A stretch of DNA of 64,000 bases from Pseudomonas marincola (GCF_900116605.1 NZ_FPBC01000001.1:868001-932000), one strand, 5' to 3'; shown: positions 41,700 to 50,914, numbered from the stretch's first letter. The notes: generated from the sequence alone by a model not told the origin. Program-made: numbers and translations.

Positions 41700-42491
41700 A
41701 TGCGCGTGATGTTGTTCAGTTTGCTTGTGGGTTTAAGCACCTCGACACTCGCCGAGACTTGGCGGGTGGTTGGTAGCGAACAGTTCGCGCCCTACAGCTA
41801 CACCACCGCGACTGACAGTGAACCGCAAGGTCTGGATGTCGATTTAGTCCGTGCCGTGCTGGATGAGGCCGGTATTGAATACCATCTGCGATTGTACCCG
41901 TGGCAGCGGGCTAAAAAGATGCTGGAGACCGGCGAGGCAGAGATGGCATTCGTGTTTGCCGGAACGGCCGAGCGCCAGCGTCAATACCAGCTGATTGGGC
42001 CTATTCGTGAGGGCTCGACACGCTTCATGAGCCGCCGTGATTTCGCCCTTGAAGACTGGCAGAGCCTCGCGGATTTGGCGCCCTACGTGATTGGCCAGGT
42101 GCTGGGCTACGCCTACGAAACTGCATTCGACAACGCCGCGCTCAAGCGTGACGAAACGGCCCAGCAACCCGGCCAGTTGGTCTCAATGCTGTTAGCTAAA
42201 CGGATCGAACTGATTGTTGGCGATAGCTTGCAGTTACAGTACCTGGCACGCCAGCAACATGGCAGCGAACACGTACGGATGTTGCCCACTCCCCTGGTGA
42301 AAATGCCGCGTTATGTTGCCTTTGGCAAAAATGATTTGCACCGTGCCAAGCAGTTCAATGCCGCGCTGGAAAAGCTGAGAGACACTGGCGAACTGGACGC
42401 TATAGTTGAGCGCTGGAGACAGCAAATTAGATTGCCTCAACCCAACTCGATTGAAGTTGAGCCCGAACCTGCCCTTGAACATCAGAGTTGA
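41700..42491 (+). CDS. Periplasmic solute-binding protein, amino-acid (SBP_bac_3) family
   Basis: A 263-residue secreted protein. Signal peptide MRVMLFSLLVGLSTSTLA is followed by WRVVGSEQFAPYSY and the GLDVDLVRAVLDEAG motif of the family, then YPWQRAKKMLETGEAEMAFV. No ABC permease or ATPase adjoins it. Stand-alone proteins of this kind are common in Pseudomonas and may act as sensors or orphan binding proteins. The small lipoprotein gene follows after 2 nt, so the two are probably co-transcribed. Confidence 0.9.
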   Translation: MRVMLFSLLVGLSTSTLAETWRVVGSEQFAPYSYTTATDSEPQGLDVDLVRAVLDEAGIEYHLRLYPWQRAKKMLETGEAEMAFVFAGTAERQRQYQLIGPIREGSTRFMSRRDFALEDWQSLADLAPYVIGQVLGYAYETAFDNAALKRDETAQQPGQLVSMLLAKRIELIVGDSLQLQYLARQQHGSEHVRMLPTPLVKMPRYVAFGKNDLHRAKQFNAALEKLRDTGELDAIVERWRQQIRLPQPNSIEVEPEPALEHQS

Positions 42492-42493
42492 TC

Positions 42494-42700
42494 ATGCGCA
42501 TTGCCACATTCGTATTTGCCATTACCTGCCTGCTCGGCCTCAGCGCCTGTGGCCTCGGCGAAACTGCAGCCACCGCCAGCCTGCAGGCCAAACAGGCCGA
42601 GCAGGCGCAGCAGCAGATGAAACAACTTAAAGAGCAGGTTGACCTCGCCAATCAGGCCAGCAACCAACGCCTCAACGAGGCCATGAAACAAAGCCAATAG
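42494..42700 (+). CDS. Small Gln-rich lipoprotein
   Basis: A 68-residue protein from ATG 42494, with a lipobox LSAC (Cys19) after a hydrophobic signal and a mature part made of one amphipathic, Gln/Ala-rich helix (KQAEQAQQQMKQLKEQVDLA) likely to form a coiled coil. It starts 2 nt after the upstream stop. It may be an Lpp-like outer-membrane-anchored helix; no family is recognised. Confidence 0.8.
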   Translation: MRIATFVFAITCLLGLSACGLGETAATASLQAKQAEQAQQQMKQLKEQVDLANQASNQRLNEAMKQSQ

Positions 42701-42716
42701 CACGCACGCGCGAGCT

Positions 42717-43166
42717 CTAGAACTCAAGCAGTTTGAATCCGGCATCGGCCTTTTTCAGCAGCGCTTGTTGGTCGCCAGACTGGTTCCACTTGCTGCGGCC
42801 ATCCAGCTCCGCACTCTTGTGAAACAACAGCAGCATGCTGCCGACCACCTTGAAGTTGGTCGGGTCGATAGCCATCTTTTTGCCCTCAGTCAGGCTGAAT
42901 GCACAAAAGGCGCCGTAGTGCGGAACATAGTGCGCCGGATTGCCATTGAACAACGCAACCTGCTCAGGGGATGTCAGGTAATAGGTTTGGTCTTTGTACT
43001 CGGCCTGAAACTTTTCACTACCAAGCTCCGCCTTGTTCTTAGTGAAATATGAAACCGGGCTGTAGCCGCCAATGGCAGGCGTTGCAGCCTGCACCTGGCT
43101 ACAAAACAGGAACGCGCCAACCAGCAGGACCTGAACGGTCCGTAAAAGCGTGTGGGTACGAGACAT
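42717..43166 (-). CDS. Secreted YHS domain protein
   Basis: A 149-residue protein with a signal peptide ending VQA, followed by IGGYSPVSYFTKNKAELG and YLTSPEQVALFNGNPAHYVPHYGAFCAFS, the YHS-type pattern (here Tyr-His-Ser variants around a conserved Tyr-Gly-x-Phe-Cys). Homologues are often annotated as YHS domain-containing and some sit near metal or heavy-metal genes; the role is unclear. The 204-bp gap to the next gene holds no recognised signal. Confidence 0.85.
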   Translation of the reverse strand: MSRTHTLLRTVQVLLVGAFLFCSQVQAATPAIGGYSPVSYFTKNKAELGSEKFQAEYKDQTYYLTSPEQVALFNGNPAHYVPHYGAFCAFSLTEGKKMAIDPTNFKVVGSMLLLFHKSAELDGRSKWNQSGDQQALLKKADAGFKLLEF

Positions 43167-43370
43167 AAGCTAACCATCCTTAGTGAGCATTGAGAAAACC
43201 GGCGCCACCATCCGTGGGCGCATCCTGACTGCACTCTAACATCGCAGCTCGGCGCTGTGGGGCCTGCTGGATTGACCTGAACGTCTGCGCGCGACCCGCA
43301 GATCAAAATCGTTCATAGCCAAACAGCGAATTTCAAATTACCTTGAATACAAACCAATCAGGGAAGAACG

Positions 43371-44165
43371 ATGGCCAACAAAACCCCACAATCCGCCCAG
43401 CAAACTCATCTTGCCGTACTCATCGACGCCGATAATGCGCCGGCTGCGATTGTTGAAGGTCTGTTTGAAGAGATTGCCAAATACGGCATTGCCAGCGTCA
43501 AGCGCATCTACGGCGACTGGACGCTGCCCAATCTCGGCAGCTGGAAGAAAGTCCTGCTTGATCACTCGATCCAGCCCATCCAGCAGTTCGCCTACACCAA
43601 AGGCAAAAATGCGACGGACAGCTCGCTGATCATCGATGCGATGGACCTGCTCTACACCCGCCGTTTTGACGGCTTTTGCCTGGTCTCCAGCGACAGTGAT
43701 TTCACTCGGCTGGCAGCACGCCTGCGCGAAGAAGGCCTGACTGTTTATGGCTTCGGCGAAGAGAAAACGCCCTCACCTTTTGTGTCCGCCTGCGACAAGT
43801 TCATCTACACCGAAATACTGCGCGCCGACGCAAAAGAGCATGACAAGCAAGCCCAGGACTCGGCTGATGACGCCCACCCGGAACCCGCCAAACAGCCGTC
43901 GCAGCGCAAAAACCAGAAAGCCCCGGTCGAGTTTATTGGCAAGGTTATCGATGACATTGATGACGAAGACGGCTGGGTGCAACTGGGCGCACTCGGCTCA
44001 AACATCACCAAGCTACGCCCGGCGTTCGATGCTCGCCTCTATGGCTTCAAAAAGCTCAGCGACCTGATCAGAGCCAACCCGCAGCGCTTCGAGTTGCAAA
44101 CAAAGGCCGTCAGCTCCACCGGCGGCGAAGCACTTTATGTACGCAACAGAAAAGCAGCGAGATAG
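43371..44165 (+). CDS. NYN (PIN-like) domain RNase with C-terminal LOTUS/OHA domain
   Basis: A 264-residue protein. The N-terminal NYN domain shows the acidic site (AVLIDADNAPAAIVEGLFEE, Asp in CLVSSDSDFTRLAARL) and resembles LabA/MARF1-like nucleases. A charged linker (residues about 160-185) leads to a C-terminal OST-HTH/LOTUS-like domain (FIGKVIDDIDDEDGWVQLGA to FELQ). In other bacteria such proteins act on RNA; the target is unknown. AGGGAAG lies 6 nt upstream of the start. Confidence 0.9.
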   Translation: MANKTPQSAQQTHLAVLIDADNAPAAIVEGLFEEIAKYGIASVKRIYGDWTLPNLGSWKKVLLDHSIQPIQQFAYTKGKNATDSSLIIDAMDLLYTRRFDGFCLVSSDSDFTRLAARLREEGLTVYGFGEEKTPSPFVSACDKFIYTEILRADAKEHDKQAQDSADDAHPEPAKQPSQRKNQKAPVEFIGKVIDDIDDEDGWVQLGALGSNITKLRPAFDARLYGFKKLSDLIRANPQRFELQTKAVSSTGGEALYVRNRKAAR

Positions 44166-44252
44166 TGGTATACAGCAGGTGTGAGTGGTCAAAACGGTAC
44201 TGCAACAGGCATGCGAAACTGCACTCAATTTGAACACCCGATTGTGTTCGGC

Positions 44253-44349
44253 CTGACCCGTTATTTTCAGTCGGCTTGACCACCGGTTACATCGGACTTG
44301 ACCGGCACACTTCGTAATCCTGACCGGCAGAGAATGGTCGGTTTTGACC
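44253..44349 (+). repeat. Array of five (T/C)TGACC elements spaced 22-24 bp
   Basis: Elements start at 44253, 44276, 44298, 44320 and 44344; three are followed directly by GG. The spacing is close to two helical turns, so the elements would lie on one face of the DNA. The sequence between them is not conserved. Confidence 0.6.
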
Positions 44350-44364
44350 GGTCGAGACAGGCAG
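44337..44364 (+). repeat. Left copy of a 28-nt intergenic repeat
   Basis: Matches 51971-51998 at 21 of 28 aligned positions without gaps, sharing the end GACAGGCAG. Similar GACAGGCAG-containing sequence is scattered in Pseudomonas intergenic DNA as I recall it; this cannot be verified here. Confidence 0.5.
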
Positions 44365-44534
44365 TAACCGGCAAAAACCGGTCACTCGAAATTGGTCACG
44401 AAAGCAGAGCCGGACTAGTAACTCAGCCTCTCCTTACACAGGTAAGCCATGCATCATACTGTGTCCGCCACTGTCGTACTCTGAAAGTTGAGCAGGCCAG
44501 AAAGTGAATATGACCCTGCGCGCAGAGAATTTAA

Positions 44535-44888
44535 CTACTGCGGTACGGCTGCAATCACCGAGATTTCTACCAGCAACTCCGGGCTGGCCATTTTAGCCTC
44601 TACGCAGGCACGCGCAGGGGCGAAGCCTGCTGGAACCCAGCTGTCCCATACACTGTTCATCTCGGCGAACAGGCTCATATCTTTCAGGTAGATGGTGGCT
44701 GACAGCAGCTGCTCACGATTGCTGCCGACCGACGCCAGCAGCGCATCGACCTTGGCCAGCATGGTGCGGGTTTGCTCCTGAATGCCGCTGCTACGATCTT
44801 CAGCGACCTGGCCGCATAAATAAGCGGTCTGGTTATGCACCACGACTCGGCTCATCCGCGCGGCTGTTTCGTATCGGCTAATGCTCAT
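44535..44888 (-). CDS. RidA family deaminase
   Basis: A 117-residue RidA/YjgF/UK114 protein with [18 protein letters not shown] near the C-terminus, whose Arg binds the substrate carboxylate in the family. RidA hydrolyses reactive enamines and imines to ketones and ammonia. Start at ATG 44888 with AGGA upstream; a GTG 12 codons earlier is less likely. Last gene of the TRAP/dehydrogenase operon, where it would act on the imine released by the FAD dehydrogenase. Confidence 0.93.
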   Translation of the reverse strand: MSISRYETAARMSRVVVHNQTAYLCGQVAEDRSSGIQEQTRTMLAKVDALLASVGSNREQLLSATIYLKDMSLFAEMNSVWDSWVPAGFAPARACVEAKMASPELLVEISVIAAVPQ

Positions 44889-44925
44889 CACTTGTCCTAT
44901 TGGTTTTTCATGTTGAAATGACACG

Positions 44926-46329
44926 CTACTGCTTGTCCCCGTGGCTCACCAGAGAAGCCAGTTCACCCAGGCAAAGAGGTTTTATCGGCGCGCGGATCGT
45001 GTAATAACCTACTTGGTCGATGGCGACATTGCGCTCGGCGGCGATGATCTGCGCCACGGTGAGACCGCACATGCGGCCCTGACAGGGGCCCATTCCGGCA
45101 CGACTAAACGCCTTGGTCTGATTTGGACCGCTACAGCCAAGCCCCACAAAACGGCGGATATCGCCGGCACTGACCTCCTCGCAACGACATACGATGGTTT
45201 CATCGACCGGCAGCAGGAACTCGACAGCCGGTTGGTAAAGCACATCTAGAAACGGCCGGATAACCATTAACCTATTCAGGGTCTGACGCACCGGCCGTGC
45301 CAGCATGTCCCGTTCAGCGCTGCCGAGGCGCCCCTGCTGGCAGGCAACTTGCCAGGCCGTCAGACGCCCGAAGTGCTCTGCAGCCAGTGCGCCTCCTATC
45401 CCGGCGGAGTCGCCAGCGACGAAGACACCGCCGATCGAGGTTTCGCCCCAGGAATCGGTCTGCGGATGCCAGCATTGCTGTTGTTCGTGCCATAAATGCC
45501 GAGCATCCATGGCACGGGTCAATTGCACATTTGGTACCACGCCCTGATGCACCAGAAGTGACTTGCAGTTGATAACGCGGCTATGGCCTCGCTGCTGAAA
45601 GTGCACTTGCGCCACGCGGCCGCTGCTGTCAGCGTCGGCGCTCAGCTTCGTCACCCCACTGAGCATGTTGATACCAGCCTTGCGCAGCGAAACCAGATAG
45701 CCGAGGCCCTTGAACAGCATACGCCACCCCCGTAGCGCGCCGAGCCCATGGCGCAATGCTTTGAAGTAGTTGGATGACGGCGTGGTATCGAGCACTGCGC
45801 TGATCGACACTCCGGCCTTATGCAGCTGCCAGGCAATCAACAACAACAACGGACCACTGCCTGCCAATACAAGCGGGCCTGGCGGGGTCAGGGCGCTGCT
45901 CTTCAACAGAATCTGCGCGGCGCCACAGCTCATCACACCGGGCAGTGTCCAGCCAGGGAAGGGAACCGGCCGTTCCTGTGCGCCGGTGGCCAGCAAGATT
46001 TTCGCCGCACGTAAGGTGCGACTATGTCCGCCGATGGACACACTGAGTACGCGCTCCGAGCTGATGTCCCAGACCGTGGTCGAACTAAAGTAATCGATCT
46101 GTGTATGCTGCAGCGCATCCACCAGTTTGCGCCCGTAATAGTAATCGGGGCCCAGCACTCGGGTGTCGGCCGGAGCAGGCTTGCCTACGCTGCGGTAGAT
46201 CTGCCCACCCGGGGCGGCTTGTTCGTCAAGCAAGGCGACATCTAGGCCATGCTGACAGGCCGTAGTCGCGGCGGCCATCCCGGCGGGTCCGGCGCCGACT
46301 ACGACCAAGTCATATATTCGCTCGCTCAC
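44926..46329 (-). CDS. FAD/NAD(P)-binding dehydrogenase alpha subunit with BFD-like iron-sulfur domain
   Basis: A 467-residue protein with an N-terminal Rossmann motif ([20 protein letters not shown]), a second nucleotide-binding segment ([22 protein letters not shown]) and a C-terminal BFD-like domain with CRCEE and CQGRMCG cysteines. It matches the alpha subunit of opine oxidase, hydrogen cyanide synthase (HcnB) and D-hydroxyproline dehydrogenase. Four-nt overlap with the [2Fe-2S] gene upstream. With that gene and the DadA-like gene it forms the heterotrimeric enzyme. Confidence 0.9.
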   Translation of the reverse strand: MSERIYDLVVVGAGPAGMAAATTACQHGLDVALLDEQAAPGGQIYRSVGKPAPADTRVLGPDYYYGRKLVDALQHTQIDYFSSTTVWDISSERVLSVSIGGHSRTLRAAKILLATGAQERPVPFPGWTLPGVMSCGAAQILLKSSALTPPGPLVLAGSGPLLLLIAWQLHKAGVSISAVLDTTPSSNYFKALRHGLGALRGWRMLFKGLGYLVSLRKAGINMLSGVTKLSADADSSGRVAQVHFQQRGHSRVINCKSLLVHQGVVPNVQLTRAMDARHLWHEQQQCWHPQTDSWGETSIGGVFVAGDSAGIGGALAAEHFGRLTAWQVACQQGRLGSAERDMLARPVRQTLNRLMVIRPFLDVLYQPAVEFLLPVDETIVCRCEEVSAGDIRRFVGLGCSGPNQTKAFSRAGMGPCQGRMCGLTVAQIIAAERNVAIDQVGYYTIRAPIKPLCLGELASLVSHGDKQ

Positions 46330-46658
46330 GAGTACATCTCCTGCTCTGCCATCGAGAGGTATCTGGCGCCGGTCTGCGGAAGGATTTTCATACCCTCAGC
46401 CACCAGCGTCATGCAGCCCTGCACATTGGGGACGCCATCGACCTCCACTAGGCACTCGAAGCACACACCCATCATGCAGTATGGCGCGCGCGAGCTGCCG
46501 GACAGCGGAGTTGTGCGTGAAGGAATCATGCCCGCGGCCAGCACTGCTGCGGCCACTGTATCTCCCGCTCGGGCATTGAATGTCGCGCCATCGATCTCTA
46601 CCAGCACCGTGCCACCGTCTTCATTTGCCAAGCGTTTAAACATCAAATCGTGCTGCAC
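46326..46658 (-). CDS. [2Fe-2S] ferredoxin-like gamma subunit of the dehydrogenase
   Basis: A 110-residue protein with the plant-type cluster Cys61-x4-Cys66-x2-Cys69 and Cys82 (YCMMGVCFECLVEVDG, then VQGC). It corresponds to HcnA, OoxC and the gamma subunit of D-hydroxyproline dehydrogenase, passing electrons between the flavins. Start is GTG 46658 with a strong GGAGG 6-7 nt upstream; it overlaps the previous gene by 23 nt, so the translation is coupled. Confidence 0.9.
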   Translation of the reverse strand: MQHDLMFKRLANEDGGTVLVEIDGATFNARAGDTVAAAVLAAGMIPSRTTPLSGSSRAPYCMMGVCFECLVEVDGVPNVQGCMTLVAEGMKILPQTGARYLSMAEQEMYS

Positions 46659-47760
46659 GGAACACCTCCAAAGAAAAGGCTTCAGGTTTGCCTGCTATCC
46701 AGTCGGCGATCGGTCCTGAATGAGCGGCACCAAGGGTGACACCGCTATGGCAGGTCACTAGAAATGCCCCGGGGCAGACACGCGACTCTTCATATATTGG
46801 ATACCCATCCGGGGTCATCACCCGCAATGCGCCCCAGGCGCGAACCATGCGTACGTTTTCCAGCAGCGGAAACATCCGCGTTGCCCGATGAGCAATCTGT
46901 GCCATCACCTCGGTAGTGGTGCCGCTGTTGAAGCCGACGTCTTCCTTGGAGTCGCCCAGCTGCATGGTGCCGTCCCCTGTCTGGCGCACATGACCGGTGG
47001 GATAATGGAGAAACGGCTGTATGCGTTCGGTGATCAAAATCTGTCCGCGGTTGGGCTGGACCGGGGCCGACAGCCCCAGTTGGGGGGCCAGTACCTTATT
47101 GCCGAGACCGGCAGCCAGCACCACCTTTGCAGAGTTCCAGCGGTCATGCCCGGCCACTACGCTAAAGCCACCGTCCTGCTGACGGATCTCGCCGATGGAG
47201 GCATTGCTGAGCAACTTACCGCCCCGGGCGATAAAAGCCTCGGCCAAGGCCCGCAATAGCAGTAACGGATTCAAATGACCGTCCTCCAGCCCCAATGTAG
47301 CGCCGGCAACATGGGGGCCGATCGCGGGCACAAGAGCTTTGAGTTGTGCATGGTCAAGCACCTTGAACGGGTAATCGCCGCCAGCCTGCTCGCGCATAGC
47401 ACAAAGCATGCGCTGGCGTTGTTCCAGTTCGGCGTCGTCCAGGCAAATCAGCAGCCCGCCTTGCTGGGAAAGTTGAACATCGATGCCGGTGAAGGACTCA
47501 AGCTCTTGGGCAAAGTCTCCCCACAAACGCGCCGACAAACGTGACAACTGGGCGTATTCGGGACAGGTATCGCCCTTGCCCTGCACCCATACCAGGCCGA
47601 AGTTTCCCCGAGAAGCGCGCAGGGCGATGTCGCCCTCATCCAGCACGGTGACCTTCAAGCCATTGCGGATAAGGCCTAGCGCAATGGCTAGGCCAACGAG
47701 TCCGCCGCCGATCACGGTGACATCCGTTTCGCGACAGTCTGCCCGTAAGCGAACCGACAT
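46636..47760 (-). CDS. DadA-like FAD-dependent oxidoreductase, beta subunit
   Basis: A 374-residue DAO-fold flavoprotein with the FAD motif VTVIGGGLVGLAIALGL and the C-terminal GPIADWIAGK region. It is the catalytic amine or imino-acid dehydrogenase subunit of heterotrimers such as HcnC, OoxB and D-hydroxyproline dehydrogenase beta. AAGGAG precedes ATG 47760. The gene lies between a TRAP binding protein and the [2Fe-2S] subunit. The substrate (D-amino acid, hydroxyproline or opine) cannot be decided from sequence alone. Confidence 0.9.
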   Translation of the reverse strand: MSVRLRADCRETDVTVIGGGLVGLAIALGLIRNGLKVTVLDEGDIALRASRGNFGLVWVQGKGDTCPEYAQLSRLSARLWGDFAQELESFTGIDVQLSQQGGLLICLDDAELEQRQRMLCAMREQAGGDYPFKVLDHAQLKALVPAIGPHVAGATLGLEDGHLNPLLLLRALAEAFIARGGKLLSNASIGEIRQQDGGFSVVAGHDRWNSAKVVLAAGLGNKVLAPQLGLSAPVQPNRGQILITERIQPFLHYPTGHVRQTGDGTMQLGDSKEDVGFNSGTTTEVMAQIAHRATRMFPLLENVRMVRAWGALRVMTPDGYPIYEESRVCPGAFLVTCHSGVTLGAAHSGPIADWIAGKPEAFSLEVFRAARFDV

Positions 47761-47867
47761 GGCCTACTCCTTTTGAAAATATTGAGGTTGCAGGCATAGG
47801 ACCTGCTGGATGAAAGCGGCAAGGCCGTCCCGGACGTTTATATTTCGGGGGCCTTGCTCAGCCAGGC

Positions 47868-48869
47868 TCAGTCCTTCAATGCTGCCTTGAGCACCTTCTC
47901 GGCCCACTCTTTGCCGATGTCATCGATGATTTCAGGCCATACATTGGTACGGACTTTCCTCACCGTAGCTTCAAGCTCCGCCTCGGACACGTCGACAATG
48001 GTGGCACCTGCTTCAGCTAGCAGTTGCTCGTTGGCGGCCTGGTCAGCTTGGGCGGTCAGCCAACGACGGTTTTCAAACTCCAGAGCAACCTTATCTAGCG
48101 CCGCTTGTTGCGCTGGATCGAGGTCGTCATAACGCTCCTGATTGAGCAGCAAATACCACACTTCGAAATGGGTATTTGATGGTACGTAGTACTTAGTCAC
48201 ATCACGGAAGGAGGAGTAATAACCCTCGGCACCCGAGCCCATCACCCCATCAACCACACCCGTTTGCACGGCGGTAAAAGCCTCAGAGAGCGGCAGTGGC
48301 GAAGCAATGTAGCCCACCTGATTCGCCAACAGTTGGAAGGTTTTGATGGGTGGCACGCGCAGCTTGATGCCCTTAATGGCATTCGGATCGCCAGCACCCT
48401 GCACTTCGCGGTTCAGCGCGATTCCGCCGAAATATACCGGCCAAGCGCCCATCACCTTGATGCCTTGTTCTTTATACAGCTCGGCAACAGTTTCACGCAG
48501 TGGCGTGCCCGGACCGAACACCTCCCGTGCCTCTTGCCAGTTTTTTACCATGTAGGGCATGTAAATAATCTGGAAGCGTTTGTCTGCGCCGGAGGCTGGC
48601 GGTTGAACCGCCATGTCGATAGCGCCGAGGCCCACACGCTCTTGCACCACGGTGTAATCACCTAGAGCATTGGCGGCGTATATCTTGACTTTAATCTTGT
48701 TGTCGGTCGCTTTCTGGACATTTTCGGCGAACCATTTGACTTCATTATCAATGACAGTGCCCTGAGGGCGGACATGAGAAAGCTTCAAAGTTTCGGCCTG
48801 AATCAAGCCGGTAGTCGCGAGCGTAAGAGCCAGCGCGAGGGCGGATTTTTTTACGAGTGCTAGGTTCAC
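47868..48869 (-). CDS. TRAP solute-binding protein, DctP family (second system)
   Basis: A 333-residue protein with signal peptide KKSALALALTLATTGLIQAE and the mature start TLKLSHVRPQGTVIDNE. The conserved segment IKGIKLRVPPIKTFQLLAN contains the ligand-carboxylate Arg of the family. It lies between the large permease gene (39 nt away) and the dehydrogenase genes (107 nt). It differs clearly from the DctP at 1779-2819, so the two systems are unlikely to be recent duplicates. Confidence 0.94.
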   Translation of the reverse strand: MNLALVKKSALALALTLATTGLIQAETLKLSHVRPQGTVIDNEVKWFAENVQKATDNKIKVKIYAANALGDYTVVQERVGLGAIDMAVQPPASGADKRFQIIYMPYMVKNWQEAREVFGPGTPLRETVAELYKEQGIKVMGAWPVYFGGIALNREVQGAGDPNAIKGIKLRVPPIKTFQLLANQVGYIASPLPLSEAFTAVQTGVVDGVMGSGAEGYYSSFRDVTKYYVPSNTHFEVWYLLLNQERYDDLDPAQQAALDKVALEFENRRWLTAQADQAANEQLLAEAGATIVDVSEAELEATVRKVRTNVWPEIIDDIGKEWAEKVLKAALKD

Positions 48870-48908
48870 TTTAAGTTTCCTTGTTGTTCGAAGGCCTGAA
48901 TAGGGAAA

Positions 48909-50207
48909 TCAGTAACCAAACAGCCTAGGGATATATTCGGAAAGGTCGGGCCATGCAGCGACTAGAACTACGACCGGTAAGTAACCGAATAGTAAAATCA
49001 ACATGGCGGGTTTAACGACATCAGTGAATTTCACTTTGCCAATACGAGCGCCCAAATAGAGGATGCTGGCGTAAGGGGGCGTAACGCCTCCCATCGCAGT
49101 GTTCACCCCAACAATCGCGGCGAATTGGATCGGACTGACGTCCAGAGCGATCATCAGTGGCAAAAGCAATGGCGCGGTCAGGATAATGGCGGTGATGTCA
49201 TTCACTACCATGCCGATCAAGAACAGGAACAACGTCACCAAAATCAGCAGCGTAGTTTTGTCAGACGTGATTTCGAAAATAGCGGCCACCAACGCTTGCG
49301 GAATCTCTTCCATGACGTAGATCTGGCTGAGCATTAAGCTGAACAGGATCATGATCATGATGGAGCCAACGGCAGTGGCCGACTCCTTGCCTGACTCAAT
49401 AAACGCGCGCCAGGTCAGTCCCTTGTAGATCATGAAACCGACAGGTAAGGCGTAGATAACCGCGACGGCGGCCGCCTCCGTAGGGGTCATAATCCCACCA
49501 TATATCCCGCCTAGGATGATCACCGGCATGATCAATGCTGGCAGGGCATTCACTGTGCGCGACATGCCTTCCTTGAAAAGGTCGGGCATGGACATGGATT
49601 CATCGAGCACCAGCTTGAACTTACGCGACATCACTAGGTTGACCACGGCAATGTTGAACATAATCAGCAGGCCAGGGCCCAAGGTGGCGAGGAAGCTAGC
49701 CAGGATTGAGGTTTCTGTGACCCAGCCGTAGACGATCATGGTTACGCTCGGCGGGATCAATAAACCGAGAATCGAGGAGTTGGCGATCAAGGCTGTGGCA
49801 TAGGCCCGTGGGTAGCCTTTACGCTCCATTTCGGGGATCAACAGCGGTCCAATGGCTGCAATGCCAGTGAGGCCACTGCCGGAGATCGCACCGATAATTG
49901 CGCAACTGACAGTCGCCACCACACCGAGACCACCGCGGATCCGGCCAACAAATATATTGACGAACTTCAGCAGACTGGCCGCAATGCCACTGACACTCAT
50001 GATGGTCCCGGCAAACACAAACAGAGGGATAGCCAGTAGCACCGGATTGGTCAGTTGGTTAAAGCCCCAAAGCATCATACCTTTCATGGTGGCATCACCG
50101 ACGAGCACCATGATCATCAGCCCAGCGCCGAAGCAGTAAGGTAGCGGCACCCCAAGGCTGAGCAGAATAATCAGCAGGGCAAAACCGAGCAGCGCGACTT
50201 CAATCAT
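48909..50207 (-). CDS. TRAP large permease, DctM family (second system)
   Basis: A 432-residue, very hydrophobic protein of normal DctM length, with an N-terminal ALLGFALLIILLSLGVPLPY helix, a LLIPPSVTMIVYGWVTE motif near residue 150 and GVTPPYASILYLGARI near residue 390. The start overlaps the small-permease stop by 8 nt. It imports the substrate handed over by the adjacent binding protein. Confidence 0.95.
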   Translation of the reverse strand: MIEVALLGFALLIILLSLGVPLPYCFGAGLMIMVLVGDATMKGMMLWGFNQLTNPVLLAIPLFVFAGTIMSVSGIAASLLKFVNIFVGRIRGGLGVVATVSCAIIGAISGSGLTGIAAIGPLLIPEMERKGYPRAYATALIANSSILGLLIPPSVTMIVYGWVTETSILASFLATLGPGLLIMFNIAVVNLVMSRKFKLVLDESMSMPDLFKEGMSRTVNALPALIMPVIILGGIYGGIMTPTEAAAVAVIYALPVGFMIYKGLTWRAFIESGKESATAVGSIMIMILFSLMLSQIYVMEEIPQALVAAIFEITSDKTTLLILVTLFLFLIGMVVNDITAIILTAPLLLPLMIALDVSPIQFAAIVGVNTAMGGVTPPYASILYLGARIGKVKFTDVVKPAMLILLFGYLPVVVLVAAWPDLSEYIPRLFGY

Positions 50208-50763
50208 GGCGGTTTCCTTCTTGTTTTTCGGTCAGCACCTGGAACTCAGCAACTTCGGTCGTTTCTGGGTAGTCATGGCTTATTGGCGCGTTCAGTGCGG
50301 CGCCGCCGTTGAACAGCACGCGAAGGTTTTTATAGAGGTGCATGCAGACGTATAACGTCATCAGCAGCAGGCCGAGAAACAGCGAACATTCATAAATGAA
50401 CGTTGGTAAGTAGAGGGTGGGGGTTTCCTTCCATACCCTAAATGCGTAGCGGAAGTAATCCCATGCCCACCAGGTCAGCCAAGCGGAAATAATGATACTG
50501 AGGGATTCAGAGATGACCATCAGAAGGCGTCGCGCCTTTTCGGTGTCGAGAAAAATCTCCAGCACGTTGGCACGTATCTGTGTGTCTTCCCGCGACGCGT
50601 TAACACTGCCGAGGATGTACAGCCACATGATTGGGATGATCGATACCTCTTCTAGCCCCATGACTGGAGTTTCAAAGACGTATCGGGTGATTACCTGCAC
50701 GAATTGGAAGCCTGCAACAGTGCTGATTAGCAATGCCAGCGCATACCGGAAGAACGTCTCCAT
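50200..50763 (-). CDS. TRAP small permease, DctQ family (second system)
   Basis: A 187-residue membrane protein with four hydrophobic segments (YALALLISTVAGFQFVQVI, VSIIPIMWLYILGSV, VISESLSIIISAWLTWWAW and SLFLGLLLMTLYVCMHL). First gene of the operon Q-M-P-dehydrogenase-RidA, which is an unusual order since the binding protein comes third. GAGAG lies just upstream of ATG 50763. Confidence 0.9.
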   Translation of the reverse strand: METFFRYALALLISTVAGFQFVQVITRYVFETPVMGLEEVSIIPIMWLYILGSVNASREDTQIRANVLEIFLDTEKARRLLMVISESLSIIISAWLTWWAWDYFRYAFRVWKETPTLYLPTFIYECSLFLGLLLMTLYVCMHLYKNLRVLFNGGAALNAPISHDYPETTEVAEFQVLTEKQEGNRHD

Positions 50764-50845
50764 TTTTTCTCTCTTGTTGGACGTTTGTGATGCAGATTTT
50801 GCTTGGCCAACTTGATAACATCAAATCGTTTATTATTTGCACTAG

Positions 50846-50860
50846 ATAACAAAATATTAT
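50846..50860. promoter_or_regulatory. LysR-type box ATAA-N7-TTAT (T-N11-A)
   Basis: A dyad between the divergent LysR gene and the TRAP operon, with T at 50847 and A at 50859 in T-N11-A spacing. Its place 55-70 nt upstream of the LysR start and about 85-100 nt upstream of the operon start is where LysR regulators normally bind. Confidence 0.5.
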
Positions 50861-50914
50861 GATCTTGCTTCACATCAATCGTGCTTTAAGGCCCCAAAGT
50901 CGTTTGGAGGGTAT

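Larger units (their letters stand above)
44166..44534. other. Non-coding region with short repeats left of the TRAP/dehydrogenase island
   Basis: A 369-bp gap with no credible gene. It contains five evenly spaced TGACC elements and one arm of a 28-nt repeat that recurs at 51971-51998. The island from 44535 to 51871 is therefore bracketed by related non-coding DNA. Confidence 0.6.
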
